From contig CAJBME010000136.1 of assembly GCA_903954065.1 (NCBI GenBank), forward strand, positions 1-45,398: DNA of 45,398 nucleotides, given 5' to 3'. The position numbers and the translations under genes were made by a program. This stretch comes from an uncultured bacterium (GTDB taxonomy: Bacteria > Verrucomicrobiota > Verrucomicrobiia > Verrucomicrobiales > V1-33). This document shows, in pieces, positions 17,346-26,707 of the stretch; position 1 is the first letter of the stretch; each line of letters begins with the position of its first letter. The notes under the pieces were generated by a model. The model did no database searches. It was not told the DNA's origin and saw nothing but the letters and a program-made list of their open reading frames with translations.

Positions 17346-19520
17346 TCAGGCGGGTGTTGGGGCCACTCGGTTTTGCAATTCCCGGTGGTTGACTTTGCCG
17401 GTGCCGAGTTTGGGGATTTCGCGCACGACGATGACTTCGCGTGGCACGCAGAGGTTGGTCATTCCTTTGTTGCGAATCACGGTGCGGATGTCGTCGAGGG
17501 TGATTTTCGGCTGGTCGGTGACGGCGATGAGGCGTTCGCCTTTGTCTTCGTCGGGCACGGCGATGACGGCGATCTCGCATTTGGGACCGAAGTGGGAGAA
17601 GGCGCCGGCGACGGCGTCTTCGACGGCGGTGAGGCTGACCATTTCGCCACTGATTTTGGCAAATCGTTTCAGGCGGCCGAGGATATGGACGAATCCATCG
17701 TCATCGACGCTGACCATATCACCGGTGTCGTACCAGCCATTGAGGGCTTGAAACGTGGCATTGGCGTCGGGGTTGAGGTAGCCGCGCATGACGTTGGGCC
17801 CGCGGACGAAGAGTTTGCCGCCCTCGGCGACGCCTTCGATGGGTTCAGTTTTCCATTCCATGCCTGGGAGGAAGCGTCCGACGGATCCGGATTTGGGTTC
17901 GAGCCGTGAGTTGATGGTGATGGCGGGGCTGCATTCGGTCGCTCCGTAGCCTTCGAGGATACGCACGCCAAATTTCCGGGCCCATGTTTGCACGGTGGCG
18001 TCTTGGACTTTTTCGGCGCCAGCGACGAGAAACTTGACTGAGTTGAAGTCGTAAGGATTAGCGCGGCGCGCGTAGCCATTGAGGAAGGTGTTGGTGCCGA
18101 GCATGAGGGTGCAGGCCTTGTCGTAAACGGCGGTGGGTACGACGCGGTAATGCAGTGGGGACGGATAGAGGAATGTGTAGAAGCCGTTGGTGAGCGGTAC
18201 GACAAGTCCGGCCATCAGACCGAAGCTATGAAAAAGCGGCATGGCGCTGAAGAACCTCTCGTGGTCAGTGACGTCGAGCACGCTGATGAGCTGCCGGGCA
18301 TTGGCCAGCAGGTTGGCGTGGGTGAGTTCAACCCCTTTGGGCACGCCTTCGGAGCCGGATGTAAATAGGATGACGGCGGTCGCCGAGGCTGGGTGTGAAC
18401 CTAGGTCGGCGGCAGGCCGGGAGTCGGCTTTGATGCGCAGTCCCGCGCCGCAGGCAACGGTGTGTTTCATCAAAGTGAGCAGTTTGTTCAGACCGCTCAA
18501 GCCGGCGCCCACGTCTTCGAGAAAGACTAGTTCGATGCCAGCCTCGACCAACGGGGCGAGCTCCAGTTTGGCTTTTTGCACGAAAACCCTCGAGGTGATG
18601 ATCTGTTTGAGGCCGGCCAGCTGAGCGCATTGCTGCATGGTGGCGATGCCGGTGGAAAAGTTGAGGATGGCCGGCACGTAGCCGGTGGCCCACAGGCTGA
18701 GCAGTGTGACGGGTGTGCTGTTCACGTTGGGAAGGAGCACCCCGATGTTTGGTCCTGGCCCGAGGCGGTGGCGCCATGCGCCGGCCAGCAGGTCGACGCT
18801 GGTCATCAACCGTCGATAGGTGAGCGTCGTTAAGGAGGCGTCTTCGAAGATGATTTTTTTCGGCAGGGTTGCGGCTGTTTCGATGACGGCATTGAGGATG
18901 TGTCGTGGGCCGTATTCGGTTTCCACGTCGAATTGTTGGCGCACCATGGTATCGCGCAGCCAAGTGGTGCGGCGTTGGCGGGCCACGGTATTGGATACGC
19001 CTTCTGGGCGTGGGGGTGGGCTGATGGCGTCGCTAAAGTGGGCGGTGACAGCCGGCCGCCAGCGGGTCCAGCCTGTATGGCGTACGAAGGGGGTGCGGCG
19101 CGCGTTGCGCAGGTAGCAGGTGATGACTTTGGCTCCGGTGCGGTCGATGAGGAAGCCGGTGCCGTCAAAAAGCTTCATGAGCGATCCTGTGACGGTGATG
19201 CGGCCTTCGGCGAAAAGAACGAGCCGACCGCCGGTCGCGAGGAATTCGGCCATGCGTTTGGCCGCATACGGCGAAGCCGTGTCTACGGGGAAAGTCCGCC
19301 GGTTGACCATCATCTTGCGGTGCACATAAGACGTCCGGGCCGTCGTCGCACTGGTCACAAACTTCCAATCCTCATCCAGTACCGCGAGGAGAAACAACCA
19401 GTCCAGCCACGAAACATGATTGGGAATCAATAAGACTGGGCCCGGCGTTTTGAGTGATTCGACGTTAAAGGCGCGGAACCGGAACCAGAGGCTCACGAGG
19501 AGATGACAAAGAAATTTCAT
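17346..19520 (-). CDS. aas: Aas-type bifunctional acyltransferase / acyl-ACP synthetase
   Basis: 724 aa, the length of bacterial Aas. The N-terminal PlsC-like acyltransferase domain has the H-x4-D box at His35/Asp40 (NHVSWLDWL) and FAEGR at 103-107. The C-terminal part is an AMP-forming acyl-activating enzyme with the P-loop-like ILFTSGSEGVPKGVELTH at about 384-401, EGYGATECSP, YDTGDM and GRLKRFAKISGEMVS. Aas reacylates lysophospholipids at the inner membrane using acyl-ACP that it makes itself. Unlike E. coli Aas, it has little hydrophobic sequence between the domains. No functional partner is adjacent. Confidence 0.85.
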   Translation of the reverse strand: MKFLCHLLVSLWFRFRAFNVESLKTPGPVLLIPNHVSWLDWLFLLAVLDEDWKFVTSATTARTSYVHRKMMVNRRTFPVDTASPYAAKRMAEFLATGGRLVLFAEGRITVTGSLMKLFDGTGFLIDRTGAKVITCYLRNARRTPFVRHTGWTRWRPAVTAHFSDAISPPPRPEGVSNTVARQRRTTWLRDTMVRQQFDVETEYGPRHILNAVIETAATLPKKIIFEDASLTTLTYRRLMTSVDLLAGAWRHRLGPGPNIGVLLPNVNSTPVTLLSLWATGYVPAILNFSTGIATMQQCAQLAGLKQIITSRVFVQKAKLELAPLVEAGIELVFLEDVGAGLSGLNKLLTLMKHTVACGAGLRIKADSRPAADLGSHPASATAVILFTSGSEGVPKGVELTHANLLANARQLISVLDVTDHERFFSAMPLFHSFGLMAGLVVPLTNGFYTFLYPSPLHYRVVPTAVYDKACTLMLGTNTFLNGYARRANPYDFNSVKFLVAGAEKVQDATVQTWARKFGVRILEGYGATECSPAITINSRLEPKSGSVGRFLPGMEWKTEPIEGVAEGGKLFVRGPNVMRGYLNPDANATFQALNGWYDTGDMVSVDDDGFVHILGRLKRFAKISGEMVSLTAVEDAVAGAFSHFGPKCEIAVIAVPDEDKGERLIAVTDQPKITLDDIRTVIRNKGMTNLCVPREVIVVREIPKLGTGKVNHRELQNRVAPTPA

Positions 19521-19852
19521 GAAGAAGTGGAAAGGTAATTGTGTCTAAAGTCGGGGCATGAAGAGTGGATCGCCGCTGCCGGCGAGACTGCTTGCGGTGA
19601 GCGTCATAAGGCGATGGCCTTTGGCGACGCCCTGAGGCGAATAACGAGATCATGGGCTAGCCATCGCGGAGGAACAAGCTCCGGTTGCTGGCCGCGGACT
19701 TGCGTAGGGGCGGCGGGGCCCGAGACCGGAAGATGCGCGGAAGGAAAGCGGGCGCCGCGCGGGCGATGGCGGGCGATGGCGGGCGATGGCTGGCTGGCAG
19801 CGGATGGTTTCCTGCTTGGCAAGCGACCGGCTCACGCGTAAGCAACGAGTTG
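19521..19852. other. Intergenic region between divergent aas and prepilin peptidase genes, with a 10-bp tandem repeat
   Basis: No gene is supported. At 19761-19790 the decamer GGGCGATGGC is repeated three times exactly, preceded by GC-rich sequence. The region must hold the promoters of both flanking genes, but I cannot identify -35/-10 pairs with confidence. Confidence 0.5.
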
Positions 19853-21076
19853 ATGATGGTTCTTTTCGCTGCTTATTTGACATCTGCGCAATATTTATCT
19901 CCGGCGATTCAACTGACGCTGGCGGTGGCTTCTTTTGTTTTGGGGGCCTGTGTGGGGTCATTTCTCAACGTGGTTATTTATCGGCTGCCGCTCGACATGT
20001 CGGTATCCAATCCCCGGCGTTCCTTTTGTCCGGCGTGCAAGTACCAGATTCCGGTGTGGCATAATCTTCCGTTGGTGAGCTGGCTCGTGTTGCGCGGGAA
20101 ATGCGCGAACTGCCGGGCTCCGATTTCCCCACGGTATTTATTTGTCGAGTTGCTGACGGCGGTCTTGTTTCTGGTGATTTTCCTGTGGTTTGGGCGTGAT
20201 CAGCCGTGGGTGGTGCTGCCGTTCTGGGGGTTTGGGGCATTGTGTGTGGCGGCCACGTACATTGATTTTGATCACATGATCATTCCGGATGAAATCACGT
20301 TTGGCGGGATGGTGGCGGGGGTGGTGTGCAGTGTGATTTTTCCCTGGATGATTGTCAGTGAGGCCACGTGGATCACGGAGTGGCTGCCGTCGGGGATGCG
20401 TTCGGATTTGCGGTGGACCAATCTGGCTGAGTCATTGGTGGGGGCTGGCGCCGGGTTATTGTTGGTCTGGCTGGTGGTTGGTTTTGGCAAACTGGCCTTT
20501 GGTCGGCTGAAGTATGAATCGGTCGAGCCGGTGGGGTGGGACGTCAGTCAGCCTGATGGCGAGCCGGAGCCGGTGATTATGCTGGGTGTGGAGCGGCATT
20601 TGTGGACGGATGTTTTTTCGCGCAAGACGGACCGCTTGCGGATGACGTGCCAGTCGTGTCTGCTGAATGGTGAGGAGCAGGGCCGGGGCGAGCTGGTGCT
20701 CAGTGTGGACACCGTTCAGTTCACGCCCGAGGCGGGCGGTGGGGGTGTGACGCGCCAGCTCGAGGAGGTTCAGCACATGGCTGGCCGCATGACCAAGGCG
20801 GTGGTTCCGCGCGAGGCCATGGGGCTGGGTGATGTCAAATTTATGGGGCTAGTGGGCGCCTTTCTCGGCTGGAAGGCGGTTTTATTCACGCTGTTCTCGG
20901 CCAGTATTGTGGGCAGCGTCGTGGCGGTGGTGATGATTATCATCAAGCGCCGCGAATGGGCGGCTCGCATTCCTTTTGGTCCTTATCTGGCGCTGGGCTC
21001 GCTGTTGTGGGTATTTGTCGGTCCCGCGTTTTTAAATTGGTATTTGACGTTGAGCAGCGGCTTGCGCACCCTGTAA
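19853..21076 (+). CDS. pilD: Prepilin peptidase (type IV leader peptidase) with an inserted domain
   Basis: 407 aa from the ATG at 19853; the frame is open from 19685 but the extra 56 residues come from repeat-rich intergenic sequence. The N-terminal methyltransferase part has GSFLNVVIYRLP and the four-Cys zinc site (Cys59, 62, 84, 87). The aspartyl protease motifs are IDFDHMIIPDEIT (Asp138) and GLGDVK (Asp327). Between them, after a membrane helix near 195-210, sits a ~105-residue soluble insertion (about 215-320) with CQSC, which ordinary PilD/GspO proteins lack. The enzyme cleaves and methylates type IV pilin or type II secretion pseudopilin precursors at the inner membrane. No pilus genes are adjacent. 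Confidence 0.88.
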   Translation: MMVLFAAYLTSAQYLSPAIQLTLAVASFVLGACVGSFLNVVIYRLPLDMSVSNPRRSFCPACKYQIPVWHNLPLVSWLVLRGKCANCRAPISPRYLFVELLTAVLFLVIFLWFGRDQPWVVLPFWGFGALCVAATYIDFDHMIIPDEITFGGMVAGVVCSVIFPWMIVSEATWITEWLPSGMRSDLRWTNLAESLVGAGAGLLLVWLVVGFGKLAFGRLKYESVEPVGWDVSQPDGEPEPVIMLGVERHLWTDVFSRKTDRLRMTCQSCLLNGEEQGRGELVLSVDTVQFTPEAGGGGVTRQLEEVQHMAGRMTKAVVPREAMGLGDVKFMGLVGAFLGWKAVLFTLFSASIVGSVVAVVMIIIKRREWAARIPFGPYLALGSLLWVFVGPAFLNWYLTLSSGLRTL

Positions 21077-21158
21077 ACGAATGACTGGGAGGTCAATAAA
21101 GCCAGAATTGGCGCGGACACCTTCGTTCATCATCCATTTTAAATCTTCATTTTATCCC

Positions 21159-22163
21159 ATGCCCCGGACACTTTCATTTTCTGCGATTTCGATGGCGCTG
21201 GCGGCGGGGGCGGTCGTGGGGGTGGGAATCGGGATGGCGGGGATGGCGGTTTTGGGTCGAGACCCTGGTTCCGGGGCTGGGGCGGTTTCTGGGGGAGCTG
21301 TCGCTCTCGAAGCTGGCCGGATAGCCGGGCTGGAAAAGGAACTGGCGGCCGCGCGGGAGGCGATTTCCAGTTTGGAGACTCGGAATCGGGAACTCGAAAG
21401 CCAGCGGGCGGAAGTGGCGTCGGCGCCGACCGCGCCCGCTGCTGGGGCGACGGATCTCAACGAGGTATTCGCCCAAGCCAAGCCCTTGTTGCAGTCACTC
21501 AGTCCCATGATCGATGCCGCCCGCCGACGCGGCGCCCAAGCCATGATCGCTCGCCGACTGGCGACGTTGACCGAAAAATATGCCCTGACCGACGCGCAGC
21601 AGGCCACCGTGAAAAAATGGCTGGAGGAGCAAAGCGAACAGCAGGCAGCGCAAAACAAAGAGTTGTTGAACAAGCCCGGATCGACGCTGCAGGACCTGCT
21701 GGCGAGTGGAGGCCGTGGGCCTCGCCTTGATGAAAAAGGATTGGATGAGGTGATGGCCGCTACCCTGAGTCCGGAGCAGCTGGCCACCTACCAGGCGGAC
21801 CGATGGCAGGAGCGCGCGGCGAACGTCGAGCGCGAGGCGACGCGCCGGGTGACCCAGCTGAATGACGTGGTCACGTTGGACGAGGTTCAGCAGGACAAAG
21901 TCTTTGCCTTGATGGCGCGCTCTTCGGATGACTATGATCCGGCCATGAAATTGGAGGGGTTGGAATCAGACGCCGTTCTGGAGGGGAGTTCGCGGGACGA
22001 GGCCATCATGGAAGTGTTGACGCCGGAGCAAAAAGTCCTTTATGAGGCTGACCGTCAACGACGTCGGGAGGCGGCGGCCAAAGGGCTGGAGTCCATTGGG
22101 ATTAAGCCGCCGACCGATCCGGCGGCGTTGGACGCGTTGGGCGGAGCAGGGCGGGGGCGTTGA
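21159..22163 (+). CDS. Membrane-anchored coiled-coil protein, function unknown
   Basis: 334 aa from the ATG at 21159 (MPRTLSFSAISMALAAGAVV), which gives a hydrophobic signal anchor; the frame opens at 21081. After an Ala/Gly-rich anchor comes a coiled coil (about residues 50-85, LEKELAAAREAISSLETRNR), then helical segments with two TLSPEQLATYQADR / VLTPEQKVLYEADR repeats that resemble the LTxxQ-type motif of periplasmic stress proteins. I do not recognise a named family. It is 82 bases after the prepilin peptidase gene on the same strand, so co-transcription is possible. Confidence 0.6.
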   Translation: MPRTLSFSAISMALAAGAVVGVGIGMAGMAVLGRDPGSGAGAVSGGAVALEAGRIAGLEKELAAAREAISSLETRNRELESQRAEVASAPTAPAAGATDLNEVFAQAKPLLQSLSPMIDAARRRGAQAMIARRLATLTEKYALTDAQQATVKKWLEEQSEQQAAQNKELLNKPGSTLQDLLASGGRGPRLDEKGLDEVMAATLSPEQLATYQADRWQERAANVEREATRRVTQLNDVVTLDEVQQDKVFALMARSSDDYDPAMKLEGLESDAVLEGSSRDEAIMEVLTPEQKVLYEADRQRRREAAAKGLESIGIKPPTDPAALDALGGAGRGR

Positions 22164-22206
22164 ATGATTGGATGGGCCGTGGCTGACGGCCTCGCGACCG
22201 TCGGTT

Positions 22207-22869
22207 TTAGTAAACCGAGCGGCGGCGGTGGTACCCATCGGCGTAGCCTTCCCGGAAGATTTTGGCGGTGCGCGTGGTGTACAGGTTTTCGTGCCGGTCA
22301 GGGTAGGGCGAGAGGCCGTTGCGGGCGTCGTTGGCTCCCGCTTGATGGCCGCGGCGATAGACGGCGGCTGTGCTGTCCTGTTCTTGGGGTTGTGGCCGGG
22401 GCGGGGCCGGGCGGTAATTATCCCGCCAGCCGAGTTCATAGCCCTCGCGGAAACTTTGCTCGAATTTCGGTTTAAAGTTCTGGCGGTGACGGCGGTAGTT
22501 GTTGGAGAGCCCTTGGCGGGCGTCCTCGCGTCCGTAACGCTGGCCATTTTTATACGTTTCCGGACCAAAGGCATCGTCCGGCTTCGCCGCGGCCGGGCGG
22601 TAACCGTCGTTGTAGCCCACGACCATTTCATCACGCAATCCGAGGGGAACCCGGTAAAAATGACGGCGTGGATCACGGCTCAGGCCCCGGGCCGCGTCCG
22701 TTCGGCCGGCATTAAAGCCAAGGTCGTAGCCCTCACGCGGCAGGTTGACGTCGCCAACATAAGGATGGTAGCCCCCTCTCGAGCCGGGCGATTGCGCCTG
22801 CGCCACGCCGCACCCAAGACCCGCGAGCCAAAAACAAAAGAAGGGAGTCAATAAACGGGACGTCATCAT
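22207..22869 (-). CDS. Secreted protein with three ~44-residue repeats
   Basis: 220 aa with a signal peptide ending near AQA-Q (residues 24-26). Three repeats follow at about 48-91, 106-148 and 171-214. Each reads Y..G...G..DA(R).GLS....RH.......F.EGY..GY; examples are GREDARQGLSNNYRRH and GANDARNGLSPYPDRH. The conserved Gly, Asp-Ala, Gly-Leu-Ser and Arg-His positions suggest a repeated folding or binding unit. The protein is rich in Arg and Tyr. I do not recognise a family and no function is proposed. It is transcribed away from the DUF1549 operon. Confidence 0.65.
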   Translation of the reverse strand: MMTSRLLTPFFCFWLAGLGCGVAQAQSPGSRGGYHPYVGDVNLPREGYDLGFNAGRTDAARGLSRDPRRHFYRVPLGLRDEMVVGYNDGYRPAAAKPDDAFGPETYKNGQRYGREDARQGLSNNYRRHRQNFKPKFEQSFREGYELGWRDNYRPAPPRPQPQEQDSTAAVYRRGHQAGANDARNGLSPYPDRHENLYTTRTAKIFREGYADGYHRRRSVY

Positions 22870-22915
22870 CAGGAATGTGGGTGAGGAAATGGAGGTGCAA
22901 AAGCGGTTGTCGCCA

Positions 22916-22929
22916 GCTGTCGCGACAGC
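22916..22929. promoter_or_regulatory. 14-base palindrome between divergent genes
   Basis: GCTGTCGCGACAGC is perfectly self-complementary and lies 46 bases upstream of the repeat-protein gene, in the space shared with the DUF1549 operon. It could be a regulator binding site. Confidence 0.3.
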
Positions 22930-23075
22930 ACTCCGATAATTTTAATCAAAAAGACGCCGAAGCACCAGTCAGAACGTCATTATTAAGCATTTATGATAAT
23001 GAGTAAATCCAAATATTTCGGTTGTCCTGATGATTTCTTTTTCGGGAGCCGCAAAAATTTCCTAATGGGTTCTGA

Positions 23076-23105
23076 TTGCCAAACGTTCAGAAATCTGGTT
23101 ATAAT
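23076..23105 (+). promoter_or_regulatory. Candidate sigma-70 promoter of the DUF1549/DUF1501 operon
   Basis: TTGCCA at 23076-23081 and TATAAT at 23100-23105 are separated by 18 bases; the predicted transcript start is near 23112, 16 bases before the chosen ATG at 23128. Confidence 0.55.
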
Positions 23106-23127
23106 TACCATCGTTCATTCGACTGTC

Positions 23128-25308
23128 ATGTACCGGACCCATTTGACCCCTTGTTTTCGCGGACTTTCCCGTTCGTGGATCTTTCTTTTTGTGGCTGTTT
23201 CGATGGTGACGTGGGGTGGGGTCGCGGCGTCAGCGGCGGCGGTTGACCCGGCCACGGCGACGATTGACAAGTTGGTGGGGGATGGTTTGCGCAAAGCGGG
23301 GCAGTCGCCGAACGCGATGGCGAGTGATGAAGTTTTTGTCCGGCGGTTGTATTTGGATGTGATTGGGCGGATTCCGACGGCGCAGGAGGCGCGGTCGTTT
23401 CTGGCTGATCCGGCGGCGGACAAGCGGACTCGTTTAATTGACGTGTTGCTGGCGTCGGAGGGGTATGTGAGTCATTGGTTCAACTATTGGGCTGATATTT
23501 TGCGGATCAAATCCGACGGCAATGGAGATGGGCAGGCGGGTGCGGGCACGGCCTATGCGGCGTGGGTCAAGCAGCAACTGCGTGAAAATGTCCCTTACAA
23601 CACCTTTGTTCATTCCATGATTACGGCCGAGGGGTATGTCTGGGACAGCGGGGCCGTTGGGTACTACATGCGTGATGCGGGCATGCCGCTCGACAACATG
23701 GCCAACACCACCCAGATTTTCCTGGGGAGCCGGGTGGCGTGTGCGCAGTGTCATAATCACCCGTTTGATGATTACAAGCAGCGGGATTTTTATGAAATGG
23801 CGGCGTACACGGTGGGAGTGGACACCCGGGTCAGCAGCCGACAGATTATTGCTGAGGCGACGGGGAAGAAGAAACTTTCTAAGCGTGAGGCGTCGCGGTT
23901 GGTCGCTCCTGGGGTTTCTGAAGTGTTGGATGATCTTTTGGAGCCATTGAGTTACGGGATCCGGCATGATGCGGCCAAGGAGCAGGCGTTGCCGATGGAT
24001 TTCCGGGGTGATCCGAAGAATCCGAGTCCGCGTGACGGCAAGCCGGGTGAGGTGGTCAAACCGCAGCCGGTATTCAGTCGCGAGAAGATCAAGACGGGCA
24101 AGGGGATACTCGACAACTATGCCGGATGGATGGTCAGTCCTGAGAATCCGACATTCACGACGCTCATTGTCAACCGGTTGTGGAAAAGTGCTTTCGGTAT
24201 CGGCCTGATTGAGCCGGTGGATGACATCAAGAAAGTTGATTTGGACAAACACCGGAATGATGCCTCCAAACTGGCGAGCAATCCGGCTTTGATGGCCTTT
24301 CTGACCCAGCACATGAAGACGGTGGGGTATGACATGAAGAAGTTCCTGCGGGTGGTGTACAACAGTCAGGCGTACCAGCGTGAAGCGACGACGGAGGAAG
24401 TCCTGAATTTAGAAACCTATGCTTTTCCTGGGCCGGTGGTGCGTCGCAAGACGGCTGAGCAATTGTGGGACTCGTTGGTGGCCATGGTGATTCCTTATTC
24501 CGACGACCGCAAGTCGGCTGGCAGCTATGATGCTGGGTTGGCGGCCATGCGGACGCGAGCTGAGGAGTTGCAGGAGAAGCTGAGAGCGGGCAACGGGCGG
24601 GAGCTTTTGAGTTATGCGACTGACCGGGCCAAGGTTGAGACCGAGTTTAACGAGAAGCAGCGGCCATGGCGCGAGAAACTGGCGGCGGCCCGTACGGCCA
24701 ACGACACGGCGTCGGCCGAAGCGGCGCAGGCGCAGATTGCCACGCTGGAAGCCGGCCGGGTAGAAGCGCGCAAGGCGGTGGAGACGGCCCATCAGGAGGC
24801 GGCGGCCAAGAATGACGCGGCTAGTCCGTTTTCCAAACCAGCGCCGGCCATGATGATGGACAAGACGGCGATGAAAAAGGAAGCGCCGATCGTGAGTCAG
24901 GCAGACCAGCAAAAGTGGGCCGGATACGATGGCTCTTGGATTCGTGCGGCCGAGCTGCCGTCGCCCGCCCCCAGCGGTCATTTTCTGCGCGATTTTGGAC
25001 AGTCCGAGCGCGACATCATCCAGGCGGCCAGCAATGAATCGTCGGTGACGCAAGCCTTGTTGATGCTGAACAGCCGGCTTTTTGACCAGCTGATTGCCAA
25101 GGACACCGAGCTGGGGAAAATCCTCATCGGTGTGACGACGGCTGACGAGAAGCGCGATCTGCTTTTCCTGACCATGTTGTCCCGCCTGCCGAACGAGCGG
25201 GAGCAGTCGATTGTGGCCGCTCAAATCAAGGCGGATGGACAAGCTACGGCGCTGCGCAAGGTGACGTGGGCGCTGCTCAACACCCGGGAGTACACATTCA
25301 TTCAATAA
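23128..25308 (+). CDS. DUF1549/DUF1553 protein (Planctomycete-type cytochrome-associated)
   Basis: 726 aa from the ATG at 23128, which starts a signal peptide (WIFLFVAVSMVTWGG); the upstream open frame to 22993 contains the promoter. The DUF1549 (PSCyt2) domain covers about residues 40-240, with FVRRLYLDVIGRIPT and a heme-type CAQCH at 205-209 followed by NHPFDDYKQRDFY. The DUF1553 (PSD1) domain follows, with NPTFTTLIVNRLW and a C-terminal LTMLSRLPNEREQ. An insertion at about 460-570 is rich in Ala, Glu and Lys and looks coiled-coil. The usual N-terminal PSCyt1 domain is missing; the cytochrome-like module sits in the third gene of this operon. Such proteins accompany DUF1501 proteins in secreted polysaccharide-related clusters; biochemical function is unknown. 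Confidence 0.9.
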   Translation: MYRTHLTPCFRGLSRSWIFLFVAVSMVTWGGVAASAAAVDPATATIDKLVGDGLRKAGQSPNAMASDEVFVRRLYLDVIGRIPTAQEARSFLADPAADKRTRLIDVLLASEGYVSHWFNYWADILRIKSDGNGDGQAGAGTAYAAWVKQQLRENVPYNTFVHSMITAEGYVWDSGAVGYYMRDAGMPLDNMANTTQIFLGSRVACAQCHNHPFDDYKQRDFYEMAAYTVGVDTRVSSRQIIAEATGKKKLSKREASRLVAPGVSEVLDDLLEPLSYGIRHDAAKEQALPMDFRGDPKNPSPRDGKPGEVVKPQPVFSREKIKTGKGILDNYAGWMVSPENPTFTTLIVNRLWKSAFGIGLIEPVDDIKKVDLDKHRNDASKLASNPALMAFLTQHMKTVGYDMKKFLRVVYNSQAYQREATTEEVLNLETYAFPGPVVRRKTAEQLWDSLVAMVIPYSDDRKSAGSYDAGLAAMRTRAEELQEKLRAGNGRELLSYATDRAKVETEFNEKQRPWREKLAAARTANDTASAEAAQAQIATLEAGRVEARKAVETAHQEAAAKNDAASPFSKPAPAMMMDKTAMKKEAPIVSQADQQKWAGYDGSWIRAAELPSPAPSGHFLRDFGQSERDIIQAASNESSVTQALLMLNSRLFDQLIAKDTELGKILIGVTTADEKRDLLFLTMLSRLPNEREQSIVAAQIKADGQATALRKVTWALLNTREYTFIQ

Positions 25309-25395
25309 GCTCATCCACTCTCATTCAGGCCGACCGCCGGTCGGCTCCACGATTCATCGTTTCCCAACTTCCACCCATTTTCCTGATCTACCGCC

Positions 25396-26697
25396 ATGAA
25401 CGACCTGCTTCACAAAGCTGACGACCTCAGCCGCCGTCATTTCCTTGCCCAGGCGACCAAAAGCCTGCTCGGCGTCACTGTCTTCACGCCCCTGCTCGCC
25501 CAGGCGGCCGCTACTTCCCAAGGGAAGTCAGCCGCAGCTGCTGGACCGCTGCGCAAGCCGACCGCGCGCAATGTGATTTACCTCTACATGTCAGGCGGCA
25601 TGACCCATGTCGATACCTTGGATCCAAAAACCGGCGAGGTGGCGGGCCCGGTGAAATCGATCAGCACCGCGGCCGATGGTATTTTCCTCTCCGAGTACAT
25701 GCCTGGTCTGGCCAAAAAAATGGATGTGGCCTCGCTGGTGCGCGGGATCAGCACGACGCAGGGCGCGCATGAGCAAGGGAATTATTACATGCACACCAGC
25801 TACACCATGCGCGGCACCATTACCCATCCGGGGTTGGGAGCATGGATTCAGAAGCATGAAGGGCGCACCAACCGCACCTTGCCCGGCAGTGTGCGCATTG
25901 GCGGCGGTGCCAACGGCGGCGGATCCGGATTTATGGAGTCGAAGTACGCGCCGCTCGTGCTGGGCAGCGCCACTGAAGGCGTCAAGAACAGCCGCATGGG
26001 CGTCAGTGAGAAGGAATTTAACGACCGCCTGATGCTGGCCCAGCAGTTCGACGAAGCCTTCCACCAGAAGTATAATCAAAAAAATGTCCGGGCCTACAAG
26101 GACATGTATGACGATGCCCTGCGACTGATGAAGAGCGAAGATCTGAAAGCCTTCGATTTGAGTCAGGAGTCGGCCGCGGTGCGGGAAGCTTACGGCAACA
26201 ATGGTTTTGGACAGGGGTGTTTGTTGGCCCGCCGTCTGGTCGAGCATGATGTTCGTTTTGTCGAAGTCACCCTCGGTGGGTGGGATACGCATTCGAACAA
26301 CTTCACGTCGGTCGAGCGGCTCGCGGGCAGTCTGGATCAGGCGTTGTCGACGTTGTTGACGGATCTGGAACGTCGGGGCTTGCTTGAAGAAACGGTGGTC
26401 TGTCTGGCCACGGAGTTTGGCCGCACCCCGCTCATCAATGATGACGACGGTCGCGACCACTTCCCTCAGGCTTTTTCTGGATTGTTGGCGGGTGGCGGCA
26501 TCAAGGGCGGCATGGTGCACGGCAAAACCTGCGAACGCGCCGAGAACGTGGTCGAAGGGAAAGTGAGTGTGCCTGATTTTAATGCAACGATCGCTTATGC
26601 GCTGGGGCTGCCGCTGGACCAAATTGTCTACTCGGCATCCAAGCGGCCGTTCACGGTGGCCGATAAAGGCCAGCCGATCATGTCGCTCTTCGCTTAA
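25396..26697 (+). CDS. DUF1501 sulfatase-like protein with Tat signal
   Basis: 433 aa. The N-terminus has a twin-arginine signal (SRRHFLAQATKSLLGVTVF) and a mature start near AQAAA. The DUF1501 fold (alkaline phosphatase/sulfatase superfamily) shows as VIYLYMSGGMTHVDTLDPK, RGISTTQGAHEQGNYYMHTS, FVEVTLGGWDTHSNNF, ETVVCLATEFGRTP and a C-terminal ALGLPLDQIVY. It lies 87 bases after the DUF1549/DUF1553 gene, the standard pairing in Planctomycetes and Verrucomicrobia. It is exported folded by Tat. No enzymatic activity has been settled for the family. Confidence 0.92.
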   Translation: MNDLLHKADDLSRRHFLAQATKSLLGVTVFTPLLAQAAATSQGKSAAAAGPLRKPTARNVIYLYMSGGMTHVDTLDPKTGEVAGPVKSISTAADGIFLSEYMPGLAKKMDVASLVRGISTTQGAHEQGNYYMHTSYTMRGTITHPGLGAWIQKHEGRTNRTLPGSVRIGGGANGGGSGFMESKYAPLVLGSATEGVKNSRMGVSEKEFNDRLMLAQQFDEAFHQKYNQKNVRAYKDMYDDALRLMKSEDLKAFDLSQESAAVREAYGNNGFGQGCLLARRLVEHDVRFVEVTLGGWDTHSNNFTSVERLAGSLDQALSTLLTDLERRGLLEETVVCLATEFGRTPLINDDDGRDHFPQAFSGLLAGGGIKGGMVHGKTCERAENVVEGKVSVPDFNATIAYALGLPLDQIVYSASKRPFTVADKGQPIMSLFA

Positions 26698-26707
26698 CCG
26701 CCGTTTC

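Noticed and set aside
24409..25314. 301-codon minus-strand frame opposite the DUF1549/DUF1553 gene
   Set aside because: His/Arg/Leu-rich shadow product without domains.
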